Below, one piece after another: positions 30,861 to 34,716 of a DNA stretch of 34,716 nt (its first letter is position 1; every line of letters begins with the position of its first letter). The notes beneath the pieces were generated by a model, which saw only the letters and a program-made list of their open reading frames with translations, ran no database searches and had not been told where the DNA came from. The position numbers and the translations under genes were made by a program. Location of the stretch: NCBI GenBank assembly GCA_964347945.1, contig CAYGAW010000077.1:1-34716 (forward strand), in the 5' to 3' direction. This DNA comes from CAYGAW01 sp964347945 (GTDB lineage: Bacteria; Chloroflexota; Anaerolineae; UBA7937; B3-Chlor).

Positions 30861-31871
30861 TCATGTTGCTTCCGCGGGCAGATCTAGCATGAGCACCTCG
30901 AGGGCCAGACGAGGATTGACATTGACTTCCAGTCGGTGCATCGTTCTCGTTATGCCACCAATGAAACCCATCATCTCTCTGAGATCATGCTTGCTCGCCT
31001 GTTCTTCCAGGGCTGAGCTGAGATCGACATTGCTTATCATCTCTGGACAGCCAGCCCTTATAAGCAGAAGGTCTCTCCACCACCCCAGCCACAACTCGAG
31101 CACCTCTCTTGTCAAAGCAGGTCTGCGGCTCAATCGCATCGCATAGTCTAGTCGGTCGATGCGGCCCATCTTGGGCAAAGCGGCAAGTTGCCTGAGTGTG
31201 TCTTCTCGCTGCTTCAACACCGTCTCGTTCTGAGCGGCGGTTATGGCCCACCCTATTCGCCCGCCGCTTAGCTTGGCCAGCAGGCTGGCTCTGACCTCGT
31301 CGACTCCGTGCCGGAGGCGTAACTCCTCTTCGATGAGCCTAGTGGGCACGAGCCGGAGCCCGAAGACCTGACAGCGCGACACGATGGTCGGCAGCAGGGA
31401 GCGCGCATTGCACGCCGTGAGCATCAGAACTGCGTGCGGCGGCGGCTCTTCTAGTGTCTTCAGCAGAGCGTTGGCAGCCTCGCTGTTCATGCGATCTGCG
31501 TCCTGTATGATGAAGGCCTTCCTTGGCGCTTCGAATGGTTTCAAGCTCACGTCCTCCCTAACGCTCCTGATGGTATCTATGCGCAGTTCTCTCTGCTGCG
31601 CCGGTGGTTCCTCGCGGAGGCGGGCTTGATACTCGAGGTCGATCACCCGGACGTCGGGGTGTGTGCCTGCGCTGATCTTGCGACAGGCAGTGCAATGCTG
31701 GCACGGTGCCTCCTGCTGTTCGCAGTTGAGGGCTTGAGCCAGGTTCAAGGCCAATGTCATCTTGCCTACGTGCGGGGGACCGCTGAAAAGGTAAGCGTGT
31801 GACACGGTCTGTTGGACAATGCTGTTCGTCAACATTGTTATGACCCAGTCGTGCCCGGTGATCTGCCACAT
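30861..31871 (-). CDS. holB: DNA polymerase III delta' subunit (clamp loader)
   Basis: A 336-residue AAA+ clamp-loader subunit. Walker A is GPPHVGKM at 31-38; the zinc module is C50-x6-C57-x2-C60-x2-C63; the middle has AFIIQDADRMNSEAANALLKTLEEPPPHAVLML, with the Walker B Asp-Ala-Asp form typical of delta'; the SRC motif is in TIVSRCQVF. The C-terminal collar domain follows. It is part of the complex that loads the beta clamp. The ATG has AAAGG upstream and a strong promoter about 25 bp away. RicT follows on the same transcript. Confidence 0.92.
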   Translation of the reverse strand: MWQITGHDWVITMLTNSIVQQTVSHAYLFSGPPHVGKMTLALNLAQALNCEQQEAPCQHCTACRKISAGTHPDVRVIDLEYQARLREEPPAQQRELRIDTIRSVREDVSLKPFEAPRKAFIIQDADRMNSEAANALLKTLEEPPPHAVLMLTACNARSLLPTIVSRCQVFGLRLVPTRLIEEELRLRHGVDEVRASLLAKLSGGRIGWAITAAQNETVLKQREDTLRQLAALPKMGRIDRLDYAMRLSRRPALTREVLELWLGWWRDLLLIRAGCPEMISNVDLSSALEEQASKHDLREMMGFIGGITRTMHRLEVNVNPRLALEVLMLDLPAEAT

Positions 31872-31894
31872 TGTGTAAACCTTTCGCTAACCAC

Positions 31895-31923
31895 ATTATA
31901 CATGTGGGATACTCATCGTGCAA
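31895..31923 (-). promoter_or_regulatory. Promoter of holB-ricT
   Basis: On the minus strand TTGCAC (31923-31918), 17 bases, perfect TATAAT (31900-31895). Predicted leader about 17-20 nt, containing an AAAGG ribosome site. Confidence 0.75.
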
Positions 31924-31965
31924 TTGAGTCGCATAAGAGAGCGAAGACATCGTGACCCCTTCTTC

Positions 31966-31982
31966 AGGCTTGTGAAGCCTGT
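31966..31982. repeat. Short perfect hairpin upstream of the transposase remnant
   Basis: CAGGCTT and AAGCCTG, 7-bp arms with a 3-base loop. A TTGACT follows directly and TGAAAT lies 17 bases further, so a weak plus-strand promoter may be present. The hairpin could be a terminator or an end of a decayed mobile element. Confidence 0.4.
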
Positions 31983-32070
31983 CTTGACTCTTTACTGGAG
32001 CACCTCTGAAATCTCTTTGGCCATCGCCACTCTTGAGAGTCTCTAACAGCTAAGCTACCGAGGTGACCGC

Positions 32071-32421
32071 ATGATCTCACTCACCTACGCCGAACTGGCT
32101 GCCATCGATGAGACTTTGGCCCGCCGCATGCTCCTCAAGGCCTACCACGACCTGGGCGGTAATGTCTCCCAGACTGCTGGAAGCCTCTCCTGCTCGCGCA
32201 ACACAGTCAGGAAGTGGGTCCGTCGTCACTTCGACAGACGCTTCAATGGCAGGACACCCTTCCAACGCAGCGACAACTTCTGCCCCTGGATCACCGAGAA
32301 CTTCTACCTCAACCCTCCTCTCATCCTCGACCGCGGCTCCGCCATTCACCCCTTGACAGGTGGTCACGATCTGTTGGCCGCATTCTTCGATGCTCTCCAT
32401 ACGACGGCGGCAAATCTTTAA
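32071..32421 (+). pseudogene. Remnant of an IS481-like transposase (HTH part only)
   Basis: The first 52 or so residues (MISLTYAELAAIDETLARRM, LLKAYHDLGGNVSQTAGSL, SCSRNTVRKWVRRHF) look like the N-terminal helix-turn-helix of IS481-type transposases: NVSQTAGSLSCSRNTVRKWV is the recognition unit. After that the sequence no longer resembles a transposase; the DDE catalytic domain is absent and the final 60 residues (RTPFQRSDNFCPWITENFYL...) match nothing I know. Normal IS481 transposases are much longer (over 300 residues). The most likely reading is an internally deleted or truncated element. It may still make a small DNA-binding protein. Confidence 0.6.
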
Positions 32422-32444
32422 GGTGAAGGATGCGAATCTTTAAG
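32413..32444. repeat. Two direct repeats spaced by 22 bp
   Basis: AATCTTTAAG at 32413-32422 and again at 32435-32444. The similarity extends to 14 bases (AATCTTTAAG-R-TGA). The pair lies at the end of the transposase remnant and directly before an extended -10 promoter. It could be the end of the mobile element or a two-turn-spaced activator site. Confidence 0.6.
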
Positions 32445-32463
32445 ATGACTGCCGTCGGATTTG

Positions 32464-32472
32464 TGGTATAAT
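32464..32472 (+). promoter_or_regulatory. Extended -10 promoter
   Basis: TGG followed by a perfect TATAAT (32467-32472). No recognisable -35; the direct repeats just upstream could hold an activator instead. Predicted start near 32479, before the small gene called at 32570. Confidence 0.55.
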
Positions 32473-32569
32473 CTTGGCAATCGCGGATACAATAAAACTG
32501 GGCGTCGAACGAGAGAAAACGGAGGCGCATTGGCAGTTCTTATCCGCATCTGGTGACCGATCTCTGGAG

Positions 32570-32809
32570 ATGCGCGTGGTCGTCGAAGACAATCCATTGG
32601 CCGAAGAGTTTGTTTGCTTTTGCCTGGAACGGCGCGGTCACAAGTGGCCGGAACTCTATGACGAGATGTGCCGTGTGGCCAGCCATCGACTCTTCAAGGA
32701 CATGGGCTACGCGGAACTGAGCGATCACGGAATCTTGCTGGATCTTCAGAGCATACCCCGCTTGGCGGCGCTGGCCGAAACGCTGGCTTCCTCTCACAAC
32801 TCCTACTAG
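32570..32809 (+). CDS. Small hypothetical protein
   Basis: A 79-residue protein from ATG 32570. The body is compact and charged (MRVVVEDNPLAEEFVCFCLE, GHKWPELYDEMCRVASHRLF, KDMGYAELSDHGI) and looks coding and globular; no membrane span or known motif is seen. The frame is open upstream to a TTG at 32474, but that lies before the predicted transcription start and has no ribosome site. ATG 32570 has GGAG directly adjacent, which is too close to be ideal. A GGAGG at 32521-32525 is in the right place only for codons that are not starts in this frame. The start is therefore unresolved. I do not recognise the family with confidence. Confidence 0.55.
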   Translation: MRVVVEDNPLAEEFVCFCLERRGHKWPELYDEMCRVASHRLFKDMGYAELSDHGILLDLQSIPRLAALAETLASSHNSY

Positions 32810-32848
32810 GCATCTTAGCTCCTCTCAGTCTGTCTCCAAGAGCAACGC

Positions 32849-32877
32849 TTGCTAGAGGATTCTGCTGCTGTTATAAT
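32849..32877 (+). promoter_or_regulatory. Promoter of the DedA gene
   Basis: TTGCTA (32849-32854), 17 bases, perfect TATAAT (32872-32877). Predicted start near 32884, leader about 36 nt. Confidence 0.7.
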
Positions 32878-32919
32878 GGGCACATCATTCTGTGGTTCGC
32901 CGCAAGGAGGATATGTCAA

Positions 32920-33579
32920 TTGGAGGCGATTGAGCACCAGATAGTGCTGTTCCTGGAGAATCTGATCCAGACAGTCGGCTGGGCTGGCATCGTCCTGGCA
33001 ATGGCCATCGAGAGCGCTTGCGTACTCTTGCCCAGCGAGGTGACGATGCCCCTCGCGGGATGGATGTTGATCCAGGCCGAAGGGTTGTCCGTGTGGCATA
33101 CCTTTTGGGCCGGTTGGTGGGGCGCGGTGGGTTGTACGATTGGCTCTGTGTTTACCTATTGGGTTGGCGCCAAGGGAGGGCGTCCATTCCTTGAGAAGTA
33201 CGGCAAGTATTTCCTCATCCGAACTCACGACATCGAAGTGGCAGACAGGTGGTTCAACAAGTACGGAGAGCATACGGCATTCTTCTCCCGCTTGATGCCG
33301 GTCGTTCGCACCTTCATCTCGCTGCCAGCTGGCATAGCGCGCATGAACTTCTTCAAGTTCACGGTGTGGACCTTCATAGGCTCTTTCATCTGGTGCTGGG
33401 CCCTGGGTCTAGGTGGCTATGTATTCGGTGCGCATTGGGAGCGGGTCAGAGATCTGATGCGTCCCTTCGACATACCGATTGTGATCATGGTGGTGGTGCT
33501 GGGCGGCATCTTCATCTACCGCGGCCTGAGGGCTAGGAGAGCTGAGCAGGTGGCGATCGTGGAGGAGGGAGCAGAGTAG
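32920..33579 (+). CDS. DedA/SNARE-associated family membrane protein
   Basis: A 219-residue membrane protein. Spans and motifs: WAGIVLAMAIESACVLLPSE (the conserved E-x(6-7)-PSE motif), VTMPLAGWML, FWAGWWGAVGCTIGSVFTYWVGAKGG (G-x4-Y-x2-G), then WFNKYGEHTAFFSRLMPVVRTFISLPAG (the F-x-R-x-x-P-x-x-R motif), MNFFKFTVWTFIGSFIWCWALGLGGYVFG and a final span. DedA proteins are flippase-like transporters, for example of undecaprenyl phosphate or phosphatidylethanolamine. The frame is open far upstream; TTG 32920 is chosen because AAGGAGG lies 9 bases before it, it follows the promoter, and the length is then normal. The radical SAM gene starts 6 bases after its stop. Confidence 0.9.
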   Translation: MEAIEHQIVLFLENLIQTVGWAGIVLAMAIESACVLLPSEVTMPLAGWMLIQAEGLSVWHTFWAGWWGAVGCTIGSVFTYWVGAKGGRPFLEKYGKYFLIRTHDIEVADRWFNKYGEHTAFFSRLMPVVRTFISLPAGIARMNFFKFTVWTFIGSFIWCWALGLGGYVFGAHWERVRDLMRPFDIPIVIMVVVLGGIFIYRGLRARRAEQVAIVEEGAE

Positions 33580-33585
33580 GGGAAA

Positions 33586-34566
33586 TTGGCAACCTTGGTC
33601 AGGGTCTCCTCAGGGACTGCCAGCGTCCTGGGTCTGGTTGACATTCATCTGGATGCCCCCCCTACCACAGCGTACTTGATGGTAGGGGGGCGTTGTCGTC
33701 TTGATTGCGGCTTCTGTGCCCAGGCTAGGCACAGCAAAGCCTCGGCGGCGGCTCTCTCCCGCGTGAACTGGCCCGTGTGGGAGGAGAATGAGGTGCTCGC
33801 CGCCGTGGTGGAGGGGTACGCTAGCGGCAAGATAGAGCGTTGCTGCCTGCAAGTTACGGTCAACACCGCTTACCTTGAGCGCGTGAAGGAGATAGCTACG
33901 CGGATAGGCATGCGAGTCCCCTTGGGCGCTTCAGTGGTGGCCAACACCAATCAGGCGGGGGCATTGCTGGAATCCGGCCTGGAGAGAGTGGGGCTGAGCT
34001 TGGATGCCGTCAATGAGGAGAGCTATCGACGCGTGAAAGGAGGGGATCTGCCTGCCACTTTGAGCATCATCGAGGAGGCAGCGCGGCGCTTCCCCCATCG
34101 TATTGTCACGCATCTGATGGCTGGGCTGGGGGAATCCGAAGAAGAGATGGTGCGCATGATTGCACAGCTGCGGGAGTGGGGCGTCACCACCGCTCTCTTC
34201 GCTTTCACACCCGTTCCCGGTACAGCCATGGAGCATGAACGCCCGCCGACCGTAGCCAGCTACCGTCGTATCCAAGTATGCCACCATTTGATGAAGCAGG
34301 GGCTCGCGAAAGCAGATGACTTCGAATACTCATCGCGGGGAGAAATCGCGTCTTTCGGCCTGGCTGACGGTGAGTTGGAGGCGGCCCTGAGCGATGGGAA
34401 GGCCTTCGAGACCTCGGGCTGCCCCGGCTGCAATCGTCCCTACTACAACGAACCGCCCAGTGGTCCGCTGTACAACTATCCTCGCTCTCTCGCTCGCGAC
34501 GAGGTGCGTAAAGCCGTGGAAGCAGCGCTGACACAGCCTTGTTCCGGGAGCAAGCCTGCGCGGTAG
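33586..34566 (+). CDS. Radical SAM enzyme, BioB/LipA-like
   Basis: A 326-residue radical SAM protein. The cluster motif is C37-x3-C41-x2-C44 (GGRCRLDCGFCAQARHS), close to the BioB/LipA form. Then LQVTVNTAYLERVKEIA, GASVVANTNQAGALLESGLERVGLSLDAV, THLMAGLGESEEEMV and ALFAFTPVPGTAM give a BioB-like TIM barrel. The C-terminus has SGCPGCNRPYYNEPPSG followed by LYNYPR, with Cys280 and Cys283 as possible auxiliary cluster ligands. The archaeal-type two-part lipoyl synthases (LipS1/LipS2) are BioB-like radical SAM proteins, so a lipoyl role is possible; I cannot confirm it. The start is TTG 33586, 6 bases after the DedA stop, with a GGGG ribosome site. A perfect 11-bp hairpin lies within codons 24-35. 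Confidence 0.8.
   Translation: MATLVRVSSGTASVLGLVDIHLDAPPTTAYLMVGGRCRLDCGFCAQARHSKASAAALSRVNWPVWEENEVLAAVVEGYASGKIERCCLQVTVNTAYLERVKEIATRIGMRVPLGASVVANTNQAGALLESGLERVGLSLDAVNEESYRRVKGGDLPATLSIIEEAARRFPHRIVTHLMAGLGESEEEMVRMIAQLREWGVTTALFAFTPVPGTAMEHERPPTVASYRRIQVCHHLMKQGLAKADDFEYSSRGEIASFGLADGELEAALSDGKAFETSGCPGCNRPYYNEPPSGPLYNYPRSLARDEVRKAVEAALTQPCSGSKPAR
33657..33690. repeat. Perfect GC-rich inverted repeat within the radical SAM gene
   Basis: CCCCCCTACCA (33657-33667) and TGGTAGGGGGG (33680-33690), 11-bp arms with a 12-base loop. It encodes residues 24-35, ending directly before the radical SAM CxxxCxxC motif. In the mRNA it would be a very stable hairpin about 70 nt after the start codon. 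Confidence 0.85.
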
Positions 34567-34578
34567 AAGGGACCAGCC

Positions 34579-34607
34579 TTGACCGTAGTGTGAAAAGAGA
34601 GTATCAT
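34579..34607 (+). promoter_or_regulatory. Promoter of the tRNA-Sec gene
   Basis: TTGACC (34579-34584), 17 bases, TATCAT (34602-34607). Predicted start near 34614, about 5 nt before the mature tRNA. Confidence 0.75.
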
Positions 34608-34618
34608 AGTAAATAGAT

Positions 34619-34714
34619 GGGGGTGGTTGAGGCCCGGTGGTCTCCGCGGTCTTCAAAACCGTTGGTGGGTAGCGACGAGCTAGCCATGGTGGGTTCGACT
34701 CCCATCCACTCCCG
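34619..34714 (+). tRNA. selC: tRNA-Sec (anticodon TCA)
   Basis: A 96-nt tRNA with the features of bacterial selenocysteine tRNA. The acceptor stem has 8 pairs (GGGGGTGG 34619-34626 with CCACTCCC 34706-34713, one G-U), discriminator G34714, and the T arm has 5 pairs (34689-34693 with 34701-34705) around TTCGACT, giving the 8+5 arrangement. The anticodon loop is CTTCAAA (34651-34657) with TCA at 34653-34655. The variable arm (about 34663-34688) is long and includes TAGC/GCTA. CCA is not encoded. This tRNA reads UGA and with SelA, SelB and SelD allows selenocysteine insertion, so the host probably makes selenoproteins. No Sec gene or selenoprotein is apparent in the window. Confidence 0.95.
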
Positions 34715-34716
34715 TG

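Noticed and set aside
1..34716. In-frame TGA codons as selenocysteine sites
   Set aside because: Because tRNA-Sec is present I looked after the TGA stop of the ThiX-like gene and at the redox proteins; no meaningful continuation was seen, and the redox proteins have Cys at expected positions. A full scan was not possible by eye.
1..34716. CRISPR arrays, rRNA genes, complete insertion sequences or prophage
   Set aside because: No regularly spaced repeats, rRNA signatures, intact transposase with terminal repeats, or phage structural genes are visible.

Overview
The window looks like a chromosomal segment of a bacterium with roughly 55-58% G+C, most consistent with Chloroflexota (Anaerolineae-like). 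This is an inference from gene content: a PATAN/DUF4388 - small GTPase - roadblock - V4R cluster, an Rrf2-IscS-IscU locus, a Thermus/eukaryote-type one-subunit glycyl-tRNA synthetase, ThiXYZ with an MTH1187-type protein behind a TPP riboswitch, an IS481-like HTH remnant and a selenocysteine tRNA. No search was run, so the taxonomic call is tentative. It is mostly ordinary core genome with small accessory spots around 23.2-24.4 kb and 31.9-32.9 kb.

Layout. 1-146 (-) is the start of a TPP-dependent dehydrogenase E1 alpha gene cut by the window edge, with its own promoter. 557-3184 (+) is a signalling module: PATAN protein, MglA-like GTPase, roadblock/LC7 protein and a V4R ligand-binding protein that seems to use a CTG start. 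3224-7074 (+) is a thiamine operon with promoter, TPP riboswitch, candidate terminator hairpin, thiamine pyrophosphokinase, MTH1187-type protein and an ABC importer (permease, lipoprotein, ATPase). 7612-9769 (+) is an Fe-S assembly locus (Rrf2 regulator with a 10-bp-arm palindrome on its promoter, cysteine desulfurase, IscU). 9894-12412 (-) is a glycolate/D-lactate-type oxidoreductase pair. 12543-14696 (+) is a UvrD/PcrA helicase.

14745-23029 is a long minus-strand run: a protein with a degenerate PP2C domain, a membrane span and a beta-propeller; TsaD; a GAF-containing sensor kinase and OmpR-type regulator; an unlisted 33-residue membrane peptide; a patatin; and a DegV protein. 23360-24012 holds a lone ribbon-helix-helix regulator with an operator-like palindrome and a small unknown protein. 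24429-30025 (+) carries a cupin, ArfB, a TolB-like propeller protein, a MazG-like protein, RecO, GlyRS and a PHP phosphoesterase. 30022-31871 (-) is holB-ricT. 32071-34714 (+) holds a transposase remnant, a small unknown protein, a DedA protein, a BioB/LipA-like radical SAM enzyme and tRNA-Sec.

Points most worth a second look: uvrD and tsaD share the same 11-base extended -10 (TGTGCTAGAAT) exactly six bases before a GTG start with no Shine-Dalgarno, which predicts leaderless mRNAs; the pseudophosphatase-propeller fusion; the four-gene GTPase module; the 33-residue peptide beside the two-component system; several clean operator-like palindromes on promoters; a perfect 11-bp GC-rich hairpin inside the radical SAM gene; and tRNA-Sec with its own promoter.
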